From positions 72,461,490 to 72,525,489 of the forward strand of contig CM055095.1 of assembly GCA_029204225.1 (NCBI GenBank): a stretch of DNA of 64,000 nucleotides, in the 5' to 3' direction. This stretch comes from Diphasiastrum complanatum. Lineage: Eukaryota > Streptophyta > Lycopodiopsida > Lycopodiales > Lycopodiaceae. This document shows positions 12,901-22,423 of this stretch, in pieces; within the stretch, counting starts at the first letter, position 1; each line of letters opens with the position of its first letter. A program made the translations under genes and the position numbers. The notes under the pieces were generated by a model. That model worked only from the letters and a program-made list of their open reading frames with translations. It did no database searches and was not told the DNA's origin.

Positions 12901-13511
12901 GTCATATAATGTCAGGTTGTTAATCGTAAGGTTCACAGACAAAACCCAGAATATAATGACCTGCTTTTATTCCACGAAATTTTGTCCATAATCGCCAGTT
13001 TGCGTGTCTTATGGGGTTTGCGCTAGCCACAGTTCCTATGAGGAACGCCACAGTAGAGACACTCTAGAAAAAGTCCAATTTTTTTCAGACTGCATAAAAG
13101 TAAGTGATTGCTTTTGGATGAGACGGAACAACCAGCTAGATATGTAGATTTGATATTAGATGGAAGTTCGGAAAAATTTCAAAAAACAATAATTCAGTCA
13201 AGGCCTTTTTTGCCGTAAAATTATAAATTAGCACAAGATTCTCAGTAATGCAAACCATGGAACATCAGAAATGTTTATGAGCCAAAGAATACTATCCCAA
13301 AATAAACAAGGTGACTAAGTATCAAAAAGTCATACCTTGGAACCTGAAAGAGCCTCCCCGTTGGAGAAAACATGACTAGAGCAACATCTGTGTCACAAAG
13401 TGTGGCAAGTTCTAATGCTTTCTTTGCCAATCCTTGTTTCCTCTTTGAATAGGTGATTTGCCTACTGGACGTACTTTCTAGCTTTTTAATGTGAAGCTTG
13501 ACACGACCCAT
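6598..13511 (-). CDS. MIKC*-type MADS-box transcription factor, 11 coding exons, apparently intact
   Basis: Exons on the minus strand (start-end): 13511-13336, 11770-11699, 11544-11526, 11289-11228, 11120-11066, 10648-10584, 10255-10153, 9999-9961, 9577-9486, 7353-6996, 6813-6598. Every intron is GT-AG, all phases agree, and the sum is about 418 codons ending in TAA, near or a little above the usual MIKC* size. The product should be a nuclear DNA-binding protein. Residues 1-58 are a MADS domain (start MGRVKLHIKK; core TLCDTDVALVMFSP). Residues 59-128 form an extended I region, 129-184 a heptad-rich K region, and 198-418 a Gln/Ser/Pro-rich C-terminus. In the family, MIKC* proteins heterodimerise and act mainly in the gametophyte (pollen in flowering plants); that role here is inference. 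The start is the canonical MGRVK Met, although an in-frame ATG lies 8 codons upstream. The class call is firm; the P or S subclade is not resolved. No stop or frame break was found in the assembled exons. Confidence 0.85.
8965..9165 (+). repeat. 115-bp tandem duplication inside the MIKC* intron
   Basis: CTGCGCATTTTTTCAACAAA at 8970 returns at 9085 as CTGCGCATTTCTTCAATAAA. Both copies continue with TTGATTA, CTTGTTTCTACTAT/CCTGTTTCTACTAT and ACAACCRACACTC. It is non-coding and diverged. Confidence 0.7.
9191..9385. repeat. GC-rich insert with CCTAAAACCCC repeats in the MIKC* intron
   Basis: A T-run (about 9207-9220) is followed by a GC-rich segment (GGGCAGCGGTCGCACTGCCC, 9221-9240) unlike the AT-rich intron around it. 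It then carries direct repeats of a CACACCTAAAACCCC-like unit at 9310-9340. The composition suggests a small inserted element, perhaps a SINE or other short transposon in minus orientation. No A/B box or target duplication was found. Confidence 0.35.
10153..10648 (-). CDS. Exons 6-7 of the MIKC* gene: keratin-like K domain
   Basis: Exon 6 (10648-10584) encodes LKHQEELRRLQHEYGYLQSK plus L, a clear coiled-coil with leucine heptads. Exon 7 (10255-10153) continues PYQGEDLVSVVSMDEL and ALEEKLQETLDKIFIRK, matching the MIKC* pattern of YEGDPLxxxxxxELxxLExxL. The domain mediates dimer and higher-order assembly in the family. Exon 6 has a good acceptor (CTCTTTCACAG) and donor GTAACT. A 71-codon open frame on the opposite strand (10504-10716) is its shadow. 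Confidence 0.85.
11066..11770 (-). CDS. Exons 2-5 of the MIKC* gene: extended I region
   Basis: Exon 2 (11770-11699) encodes IEDGKIENVIMRFANLSEHE, the characteristic post-MADS helix of MIKC* proteins (compare IEEVIxRFANLPEHER). Exon 3 (11544-11526) is only 19 bases and adds NQESTE. Exon 4 (11289-11228) adds ILSKIVKSYSNQPLLANENR. Exon 5 (11120-11066) adds GESSMDVNVAKRDFDDSL. Junction phases 2, 2, 0, 2, 0 fit throughout. The acceptor of exon 5 (GAATCAG before TGGTGAG) was chosen because an upstream AG would bring a stop into frame. An I region split over several small exons is typical of this class. Confidence 0.75.
12209..12250 (-). other. Exon-like 42-bp segment in intron 1 of the MIKC* gene
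   Basis: On the minus strand a very good acceptor (CTTCTTTTTTTACTCAG) precedes 42 bases ending CCAAAG before GTATCG. The length is a multiple of three and would fit the phase-2 junction of exons 1 and 2 as an optional cassette without a stop. Family proteins do not need it, since the exon 1-2 junction aligns well directly. It could equally be a decoy. Confidence 0.35.
13336..13511 (-). CDS. Exon 1 of the MIKC* gene: MADS DNA-binding domain
   Basis: It encodes residues 1-58 plus two bases of codon 59. Visible family residues include the basic N-terminal helix (RQITYSKRKQGLAKKALEL) and the hydrophobic beta-strand core ending MFSPTGRLF. KQGLAKKA departs from the common RNGLLKKA and is a lineage-specific feature. 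The exon ends ...CCAAG before a strong donor GTATGA. A competing donor 9 bases upstream (CAG before GTTCCA) would put exon 2 out of frame. Confidence 0.9.
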
Positions 13512-14994
13512 TTTATCTCTTTTTCTGAACTTCACCTGTGCAAAGCGATTAGATTAGTGCTCAATTAGAGTAGTGCTAATATTTAAGCTTTAGCTTGTAC
13601 ATAGTACTCTGACACTGGCATGATTGTCTGAATGATACATCATCCCAATTTCATTGACATAAGTGCCATAGAAAAGGCACACATCCAAATTAGCCGATCA
13701 GATGGCAATCGCACTGCATTATTGTTGTTCAGTGTGTGTTTGGCCCCATCTCCTTATCTAATATTCGAAGTCTTTGTGATCATATTGACAATATTCGCTC
13801 TGAAATTTGGGAGAAAACTGCTTGGAGATTTTGAGCTCAATTGACAGCATCGTTGGAAACTTCAGAACGATAACACCTTGCAGCCTTTAAAATCCCCATA
13901 AACCTTTCGTTGCCATTGCCCTCCAAACTTGCTATAGCTACTCAAAGAACACTTTGTTATTTCCAATCCGGAACCTACATGATAGCCACCTTTTAGAGAT
14001 ATTTTTGGCTAAAAACAAGCAAGATGTTGGTTTTGGAAGGCTTTGCAAAGAAGATGAGAGCAGCAAGAGCAAACCAAACAAAACTGCTTGAATGTTTCCA
14101 AATTCCTCTAGCAAAAAAACAGAATTTGATGATTTCAAAGCCACTTGACAAACAAACAGTTAAGCACACAATTTGCAATTCCACCATCCAAATCGGCCAA
14201 ATTTTGAAAAAAGAAAATAACTACATTGAAGCTGATCATCTTGAGCAGCAAATACAGTTAAAATAAGGTGCGTACAATCAGTAAAGGCCTACGGTAGTAT
14301 AAGATTCTGACTAAACAAACTTCTCTGATGAGAACAATCCGTCTGGTGAATTAGACGACAACCATCCCGAAATTTTCCAAGAGGTTGATTTTTGGGCTCA
14401 TTTGGCTGCCAAGCCATTGCGCAGTCACCACAGGAAAACAAGAAATACATCTATCTCCTCATTCCATGCTTACCTTCACAATTGCCTCAACAGTATCTCG
14501 ACGCCAACCCACTTTTCTTTCCTCTTAAACACAAACACACCTTAGCTCCTACCAATCCTGGAATTGATGTTTAATCGGCCGGTAATAGTGTACATGTAAG
14601 CACTGTAAGGGTTGCAGCAGGCAATACACGAATGATGGGAGCTTGCGAGAGATGGTTCAACATGCAGACAGAGTGCATAGATACTAGTGCATACTATTAT
14701 CATATGAACGATGGCAGCTTGCGATAGATGTATCAAAAGGCATTGCGTAAATAACAGTGCAGCAGGGAAACAGAATTTGCTCAACAACCCAGGAGCGCCA
14801 GTGGAAGAAGACTTCGGGCTGAAGTAATTGATTGAAGACGAGATTAAATGGAATGAGATGAGATGGTAGCTGTTGGAGCAAGGTGCAATGCAGTTGTGGT
14901 GGTGGGGCTTATCGCGAGCTGTCGCTGCAGCCACCCCTCTCTCGCTGTCGTGGTGAGAGAGAACGAGATGTGTGTATATACCGAGAGAGAGAGG

Positions 14995-15025
<31 letters not shown>

Positions 15026-15083
15026 GGGGAGGGGTTGATGGGCTCACGACCACATCATCTATTTTCTCAAGGCCATTGGGCAC
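13512..15083 (-). promoter_or_regulatory. Probable 5' leader, leader intron and promoter of the MIKC* gene
   Basis: Upstream of the start codon the minus strand shows an acceptor (TTTGCACAG, near 13538), suggesting a non-coding leader exon further upstream. At 14700-15030 the same strand is CT-rich, including a (CT)n run and TCATCTCATTCC-like stretches, typical of plant 5' leaders. No TATA box or transcription start could be fixed. The exact leader exon is not determined. Confidence 0.35.
14983..15029 (+). repeat. (GA)n microsatellite upstream of the MIKC* gene
   Basis: This is an imperfect GAGAGA run of about 47 bases, (CT)n in the sense of the gene. Such tracts are common in plant 5' leaders and promoters, where GAGA-binding proteins may act. 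A role here is inference. It produces long artefactual Ser/Leu and Arg/Glu frames on either strand. Confidence 0.85.
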
Positions 15084-15559
15084 ACGCTATCAATGTCATC
15101 AAGGACCCCTTTTTAGACATCATGTGTGTCTTCTCACGTTGATGCCACATGATGTCTTGACTTTCAAAAGATTTTGGGACTATGTAGCACTAATAGTTGG
15201 AACCACAAGGTGCTATTTCTCGATGCTAGCATGGAAACTCGACCTAAAGGTGAAACATTTATTCAAAGTTCATGTTGATGCCGCGACAACTAGATCAAAA
15301 AGATAATCTAATTAAAAGAGAAACGATCCTTCCAGATTCATGCTGAAATTCATACTTACTGAAAAATGAACCTCTCTGTCGTCCTCTATTATGGTTAAAA
15401 AAACGTGGTCACCAAAAAAAAAAAAGTGAAATGGAGACCCTTTTTTTTAAATTTTGATTTTTTTTTTTACAAAATGCCAATATTGAATATGCTTTGCAAA
15501 TACATATTATAATGCTGAATATCCTATTTTGTCAAAAATTGTAATCATGCTAAAAAATT
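15084..15559. other. AT-rich intergenic spacer
   Basis: A- and T-runs (15413-15424, 15440-15470) and no coding or RNA signal on either strand. Confidence 0.5.
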
Positions 15560-17060
15560 TAATTAAAAATTTCATGTTATTAAAGATTTCACGGCACAAT
15601 AGTCTGAGATACAAATAGAATTTTCATAAGAATAAGAGTTAATCATGAACGATATTTTTGACTTGCTAGAATAATCAAGATCATGTACTATGTTTAGCCT
15701 AGACATGTTCATAATAGCTTTGTGATTCAAATGACCAAGCCTATAATGCCAAAGCAAATCTTGATTGATATACACGTTAGTGTATGTAAAGCTTGTGAAG
15801 TAGCAAAGTAGCAATGACCAAACTTATAAAGATATCCTTGACTTTTTCCATTGCAAGGACCTTCCTATTTTTGTCAAATATGGTGTTGCAATCTGATCCA
15901 AACTCAACCTGATATTTTAAATTTGCAGTCCTACTTATGGATATTAAATTCTGGGACATGTTAATTTATTTTGTATGAGTTTGATTTCACCATTTTTTAA
16001 TGAAGGCTCACAATACCTTCATCATTGATATGATGAATGTTGTTTTCGCCTAAGTGCACAAATTTTGTGCAATAAAGCTTGTACTGCTAAAACAATTTCT
16101 TGTGATTAGTCATATGTTAAGTTGTTGCAAAGTCAAGATACAAATCATCATCTTGAGTATCTTCATGTCTTCCATAAATGCATCTTTATCCTCTTCTGGA
16201 ACTGCTTTTTGGAAAGCCTTTACAACATTGGTTGCTCAAACTGCTTCTTTTATTGTTGTATTTCAAGATCCTACAATCTTAAATGTCATGATTTGTCCTC
16301 TTGCAATAGTTGCAAAACTTTTTTCCTTTGGGTTGAGAAGGGGATGACTAGTTTGGTTTGAGAAGGGGATGACTAGCTTGGTTTGATTTCTACTAATTCA
16401 GATTCTCTTTAGCTTGCATGTTTGCCCTCTTTTTGCTTGCCTTTTGGATCCTTCTTGGAGTACAATACGAGAGATTCAAAAGCTGCATTTGATAAAGAGC
16501 TTGTCCCTCTAAATTTTTTTTGGAGTAGCATTGTCATTACTCTTGAAAGATTTAGCTATGCTTGTGTTGAGGTAATCTTTACCCAATTCTCATATGTTGG
16601 TGGCAAGCCATAGAGTAAGGTCATGACTACATCTAAATCCTATATTACATATATGATTGTAGCCATCAGTTCAAGCAAAGTTTTGAAGTTATTTATGTGA
16701 TTTGAAATAGAATCATTTTCTAACATCTTAAGAATAAAAGAATTCTCCTTACATGAAGTTTTTAGGTCACATCTCTAACTATTACATCATACAGTGTGCT
16801 CAAGCTATACCAAGCTTCTATAGAGGTTTGAGTTGATCCAATATTATGACCTATTTGTATATCTTGAATATTCAAGGTGATCAATACAATTGTCTTGCCA
16901 TCTTTTTGTCTTCATTTAGAGATGGCTTGTTCATCAGCAAGAGGCTTGACCTCTATAGTAGTTACTATTTTTCGTAGTTCTTTAGCCATTAAGATAACTT
17001 TCACTTGAAGTCTCCCCATATGGTAATGACTTCCATCCAGCTTGTTAAGAATCGACCCAA
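15560..17060 (-). mobile_element. Ty1/Copia element C: gag to GAG-pre-integrase region
   Basis: The minus strand shows, in Copia order, a gag start block (KLDGSHYHMGRLQ, near 17040), a gag helix (SIEAWYSLSTLYD, near 16820), a CCHC zinc-knuckle remnant (FCNYCKRTNHD, near 16320), a Copia LISISR-like block near 15940 and the GAG-pre-integrase block (LLWHYRLGHLNHKAIMNMS, near 15740). RT and LTRs are not seen. It is broken with several breaks. Element D abuts it at 17090. Confidence 0.75.
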
Positions 17061-17089
17061 ATATAGGAATTTAATTTTAAATGCAGAAG

Positions 17090-17349
17090 TGTCAGAAATG
17101 GTGAACTCCTGCAACTTTGTCGCGACGAGAAAACGAAGCGAAGGTCGAATGGCGAACAATTCGTGAAAGTCAACGGACCTCAAAAACCTTAAGACACGAA
17201 GCGAAGCGAAACTCGAAGGTCAAATGATTCGAAAGTCAAACATGCCTCCAGGACTAGAAAGACAAAGACACAACACAATACAAAAGAAACGAAAGAAAAT
17301 CTTTCGCGTTGCCAGTTGGCAGCTCAACGAGCGTGGAGTCTTAAACTTA
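17090..17349 (+). repeat. LTR copy of element D (5' side)
   Basis: It begins TGTCAGAAATGG and matches 18255-18515 base for base over most of its length. It is rich in GAAGCGAA/CGAA words. It ends where RT-coding sequence starts. Confidence 0.85.
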
Positions 17350-18254
17350 GGAGAAGCAACGAAATGCCTTGGGCTGGAGATTAGAAGAGATTGAACAAAG
17401 GGCGAAATGCACTTGAATCAGTCTGAATATGCCAAAAAGGTGCTCAAGCAATATCACATGATGGACTACAAAGAAAAGACTAGACCAATGATAGCTCAAG
17501 CCAAGCTGACGAAGTAGGATTGCCCAAAAACAGAAGAGGAAGAACAGAAGATGGCAGGTATACCCTACCGAAACTTAATCAGTAGTCTGACGTACCTTAC
17601 AATCTGTACCAGACCAATCTAGCTTTCTCTGTTTACGCCTTAAGCCAATTCTCTTCCAATCCTAGCGTGGCACATTGGCAAATGGCAAAATGAATCCTAC
17701 AATATCTGAAGGGTACCCAAAATATGGGATTAACTTACAGAGTAAAAAATGAAAGAAAAGGATTTGAGCTACACCACTACAGTGATGCAAGCTGGGCGAG
17801 CTACAAAGATGACATCAAGTCCATAACTAGAGGATGTACAATAGCGTGTGAGGCTGCAATCAACTAGATATGCAAAAAGCAAACCTTGGTAGCCCAATCT
17901 TCTTGCGAAGCTGAATACGTCGCAACTTCAAAGGTGGCCAACGAGGTAGTGTGGTTGAACATGATGCTGGAGGCAATCGGGATACCACAAGGAGGACATG
18001 CACGATGATGATGGACTCTTAGAGTGCCATTTATTTGTCCCAGGGTCCAGCCTTCCATTCAAAGACAAAACACATACCTCCGAAGTACCATCACATTCGA
18101 GATTTGATCTCGAATGGAGAGCTCCAGGTCCAGTACATAAAGTCTAAAGACATGATTGCAGATCTGCTCACGAAGCCACTCGACAAGCCACTCTTCGCAA
18201 AGCAAAGAAAGACGATTGGAGTAAACGTGCAAAGCTGCAAGGTTCAAGAGGGAG

Positions 18255-18725
18255 TGTCAGAAATGGTGGACTCCTGCAACTTTGTCGCGACCCGAAAACG
18301 AAGCGAAGGTCGAATGGCAAACAATTCGCAAAAGTCAACAGACCTTGAAAACCTTAAGACACAAAGCGAAGCGAAACTCGAAGGGTGAATGATTCGCGAA
18401 AGTCAAACATGCCTCCAGGACCAGAAAGACAAAGACACGACACGAAACGGAAGAAACAGAAGAAACGGAAGAAAATCTTTTGCGCTGTCAGCTAGCACCT
18501 CAACGGGCGTGGAGTCTTAAACTTCATGCCCAGTTGAAATGGCTAGCAATAACGGAGAGTGACTGATTAGTTGATTAGCATTAACTACTCTTGTAATTCT
18601 CTATTTAGCTATCTTGTAAACTGCACACAGTGGAGATATAAACTAATTTTCTCGATCAGAGTATATACAGTGAGACACAGAGAACGTGTGTGAGTAGAGC
18701 ATTCTCTCTAACCAAGACTTAGTAC
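18255..18725 (+). repeat. LTR copy of element D (3' side)
   Basis: It starts TGTCAGAAATGG immediately after a purine tract. It includes GATATAAAC near 18635 (possible TATA), and the end near 18725 (...TTAGTACA) is my estimate. Confidence 0.8.
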
Positions 18726-18984
18726 ATGAAAGAAGTGTATCTCCTCATGGATGTGATTTTTATTATGTACTAAAATCAAGTTTTGAGTCATATGTGGATT
18801 GTTTATGTATTTATAATACAAGATCATGATGCATAGCAAATTGCTACTTTGCTAATTTTCCATCTTACAACTTTCAAGACTTATTATCATTGACATTTCT
18901 AGGGTTTTCTTGATGTTTGAATCTTTCACATTTTACTCTTCTTTTCCACATAGAGAGAGTAAAATTTTGGATGAAGGATTCCGG

Positions 18985-19480
18985 GATCATCTATTATATA
19001 CTTTGAATGGCCCATACGTACTTGCCATTACATTTCTTTGTTTGTTACCAACTTGGATGCACCCCTTACTTGTCATGGCTACCTTGAGGAGGAAATCTAT
19101 ATGGAGCAACCCGAAGGTTTCATAAAGGAAGGTGAAGTCCGACATATGTCTCTTGTTCAAAAGCTTATATGGGCTTAAACAAGCCCCAAGGTCTTGGTAT
19201 GCAAGGCTAAACTCTTATCTTATCTCACTTGGATTCAATATAAGTGATTATGATCCTTCTTTGAACATTAAGTTTGTAGATAGCAATTCAGTCTTTCTCA
19301 TCATTTATGTAGATGATATTATTTTAGTGGAAGTTGCATGAAGCTTGTTGAAGAAACAAAAAGTGCTCTAGGGAGAGAGTTTAAGATGCAAGACCTAGGA
19401 GATCTCCATTACATCTTACGTCTAGAGATAGATTTATGGCAAGATCAAGCTTTTATTAGTCAATCTTATTTCAGAAGCCA
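18985..19480 (+). mobile_element. Ty1/Copia RT fragment (element E)
   Basis: The plus strand shows RT blocks in order: YLEEEIYMEQPEGF, KSLYGLKQAPRSWYARLNSY, the catalytic YVDDII and QDLGDLHYILRLEID. Residue by residue it is very close to element P (58.9-59.3 kb), so it is the same family. No LTR was found beside it. It is broken, with a few breaks. Confidence 0.85.
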
Positions 19481-19484
19481 GGAT

Positions 19485-19720
19485 CCCCTCCTCTCTTGCA
19501 TTCGGTCACCTTGGCTTGGGGGTGAAGTGGTTAGGGTTTTAATTAGCCATTTCATGTTCGTTGGGTGGTTTTGCTCCACAAGTGTCCTTTTGGTTGCATG
19601 TAACAGGATTTGAGTAGATCTTCACTTGCGATCGTTATACCATGTACTACAATACTTTTGTACCTTCATGGGTTCTCCCATCCTTCATTAATAAAAGCAT
19701 GTGAATATATAAATAGCTCT
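19485..19720 (+). mobile_element. Possible LINE 3'-end-like sequence
   Basis: The segment is GT-rich and closes with ...CTCCCATCCTTCATTAATAAAAGCATG, which resembles the 3' UTR of plant L1-type LINEs (TTCATTAATAAAA). It abuts element E at about 19480. There is no RT of LINE type, no long poly-A and no target duplication, so the call is weak. Confidence 0.3.
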
Positions 19721-22138
19721 CACATGTCCTTTTAAAAAGAGATAAAAGTCTTCGCTTACCATCAACATTGGTGGCCTTCATTGAAAAAGGGCTTCATGTT
19801 TGGTAGACTCTCTATCAAATGGACCAAGATTCTCTACTAAAATCTTCTTTGTTAGCAAATAGTTTGCCTTCTTGCTCCTAGAGATTTTTTTTGAGCTTTA
19901 ATGAGCATTTATGATCAACAAATTAGTGCGCTGCTCCAAATTTATTTCTCCCATGGGAGATCCTTTTCTTTAAAAGAACTCCTATATTAATCATTCTCTT
20001 TTCCCAAAAAGGGTTTGAGATTTTGTTGACTGAAATAGGCTCGATCAAGGATGTATTTAATAAGACTTGGATTTTCTTGCCTTCTCTCAATCCCAAACAA
20101 GATTATCCTTGTCCTAGGATATTGTGACCAAAGCTTATACTTTCTAGAATATCTTTAGTAGGACAATTGCTTTCTAAGTGATTGGAAAAAAGATTCGATT
20201 GAGAGATGAGGAGCACTTAGTATTGCTTTGAAAATTAATACTTGGTACCAAAGCTTCAAAGCCATTCATGTTATCCCTTAATTAGAAGCTTTTTCTGCAA
20301 AATTATCACTCAAGCTCTTTTCCTATAATGGCAATGGCCCTTCCACCCCTAACAGAGTCCCGCGTCTACCACAAGGAAGACATTATTCTACCATCTCTTT
20401 TTTCACTACTGGAATTTTTTGTTTTTTTGCAATTGATTATTGACCTCCTTGTCCCCCCCCCCCCCCCCCCCCCCCAAGTCGAATCTATCGTTTAAGGTGA
20501 GAACTTGCTAGTCACTTCCTCAAAATAAACATTAGTACACCCAAATTCATCTGGTGCATATGGAGCTTTTGCAATTTCAAGGTCTTCAATGGACATGCTC
20601 CAGTCATTTCTATTAAAAGCTCCATCCTATATTCTAGCGATTTGTTTTATCTTTATCACATTAATTTCATCCTTAGTGACCTCTCTATGTGGTGTGCCCT
20701 CTTGAATAGAATTGTTAGCCTCCTTATATGATGTGGTCTTGTAATTGTATTCTTTGGATTCAAAAAAATTATTTCAACCATACTAACTAGGGATCTCACA
20801 TTATGGAGAGCTTGATGGCTTGAGTCTACCCATTGCACATATTTTCTAGAACTCAAAAGAACTAAATTAAGTGAGTTAGAAATTTGGGTCAATATGTATA
20901 TCAAGACATCTCATATTGAAATAACACCATTCCTTAATGATTTGAAGACATTACACAATGATATAGGACATCAAAAGGATTTTTTCAGAAAACGTATCCA
21001 TGTTCTTAGTGTTGATACAATAAGTTAATCAACATGAACGTGCATAGACTAACAAGACACAACTCACATTCAAAATGAGTTTATGGAGATTAGCATCATA
21101 TATGTATTTTAATAAATAAATTGGACTTCTCACACATGCACATAACAATGAGAAAGGCTAACATGTAGGAAGAGTTTATGGATGCTAGCTTATTTGACAT
21201 ACTACATGTGTTATAAAAATAAGGTTGAATGTTCTCATGGACAAGTTTTCTAATAAGGTGTCATTTAATACACATTGTGCTTCAAATCTTCCAACATAGA
21301 ATGTCGAGGAAAATCATTGTTTATTGTATATCCACTTAAAGATGACACATGACTATTAAGAGAATCTTGAATGATTCAACTTTAAAAGAAATGGTTTAAA
21401 TCACCAAAAGTCACATTTGGTTAAACATCATGTTTAAATTGGTCCATCAACTTTGTACCACGTGAACAATTAACATTAGTTTTTATTTCTCTAGTGTTCT
21501 TTATTTGATCATGAATGTTGTCCCATCACATACTCATTATATATATATATATAACTTAAAGTTTCCATATGTTAAATGTTCTTTGATTATAGCATTTGAC
21601 TAATATATCAACTAATCTCAATAAACTATCAATCTTCTAATCATTTGGAACTTGAAATAGTTACAGATTGAATGCTAATCTTTTAATACATATGCAACCA
21701 CATATTATTTGAGATTCTCTTCAACTAAATATTGATAAATCATCCATATATGTTTGTTTCTTGTTCTTGAATAAGCACTACCAAATTCCATTATTTGTAC
21801 ATTCACAACTCATCCCCAATAAATTTAAAACTAGAAGCCTAATAGCAAGCATAAATAACTCTCAAGTCAAAAACTCTGATAATTGTTGTCAATTATAACA
21901 AATGTTTTTGAAGTGCAACGAGCTCTGTTGAACTTTCTAGAGCAACTTGCATGATGACTACTAAATTTCCAAACAATCTATAATTTTCTAAAGCAACTCC
22001 TATGATCATCATTAGGGTTTTTTTATATTGTGTTTGAACCAAGATTTCTACCAACATATTTTTTGGTTACTTTTTTTTTCATATGCATGTCAGCCTTTGT
22101 CCACTTTAAGAATACCACTCAAACTCTTGGGATTCAAG
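19721..22138. other. AT-rich DNA without recognisable gene
   Basis: Frames are short and lack domain signatures. It holds a poly-C run (20453-20475) and a short (TA)n near 21537-21553. I see no promoter, RNA gene or transposon ends. Confidence 0.5.
20453..20475 (+). repeat. Homopolymer of 23 C
   Basis: An uninterrupted C run (G run on the other strand) lies in AT-rich DNA. The length may be polymorphic or a read artefact. Confidence 0.9.
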
Positions 22139-22408
22139 TTAGAATTAAAGTAGAATCACTGTGTTACTGTACTGTGGATCCTATCAGTAGATAAGGATCA
22201 GTTGGCCTCGCCACGAGGCGAGTCGACGGGACACACGTCCCGTCAACGGCAACCTAGACCATGCATGGGTTGCTTGAGTGAAGAACTATATGTACAGTGT
22301 ATTTTCATTTCGTGAAATACAGTTGCTACGTGAGCTTGGTGTGGAGAGTGTTTTCTATCTGTGTTACTGTGGAGCATGATCTGTGTTCCTGTTTGAAGCA
22401 AATTCTAA
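22139..22408 (+). repeat. LTR of element F, 270 bp, TTAGAATT...AATTCTAA ends
   Basis: The 5' limit is TTAGAATTAAAG and the 3' limit is AAATTCTAA, directly before the primer-binding site. A second LTR of exactly the same length lies at 53987-54256 on the minus strand, which fixes both ends. It carries two GC-rich hairpins at 22206-22244. Confidence 0.8.
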
Positions 22409-22410
22409 GT

Positions 22411-22423
22411 TGGTATCAGGGCC
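22411..22423 (+). other. Primer-binding site of element F
   Basis: TGGTATCAGGGCC, matching tRNA-iMet with one change, two bases after the LTR end. Confidence 0.8.

Larger units (their letters stand above)
17090..18725 (+). mobile_element. Ty1/Copia element D: LTR copies around RT/RNase H
   Basis: Two copies of one LTR sequence (17090-17349 and 18255-18725) flank a 900-base interior. The interior holds the end of RT (CLGLEIRRD, LNQSEYAKKVLKQYHMMDYK) and RNase H, ending in a typical Copia tail (IRDLISNGELQVQYIKSKD, then MIADLLTKPL). A purine-rich tract sits directly before the 3' LTR at 18248-18254. Gag, protease and integrase are absent. It is broken, with several breaks. The shared LTR part differs at roughly one site in fifteen by eye, so insertion is not recent. 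Confidence 0.85.

Noticed and set aside
14542-15306. Several overlapping long frames on both strands around the GA repeat
   Set aside because: Microsatellite and CT-rich leader composition explain them (Arg/Glu and Ser/Leu runs).
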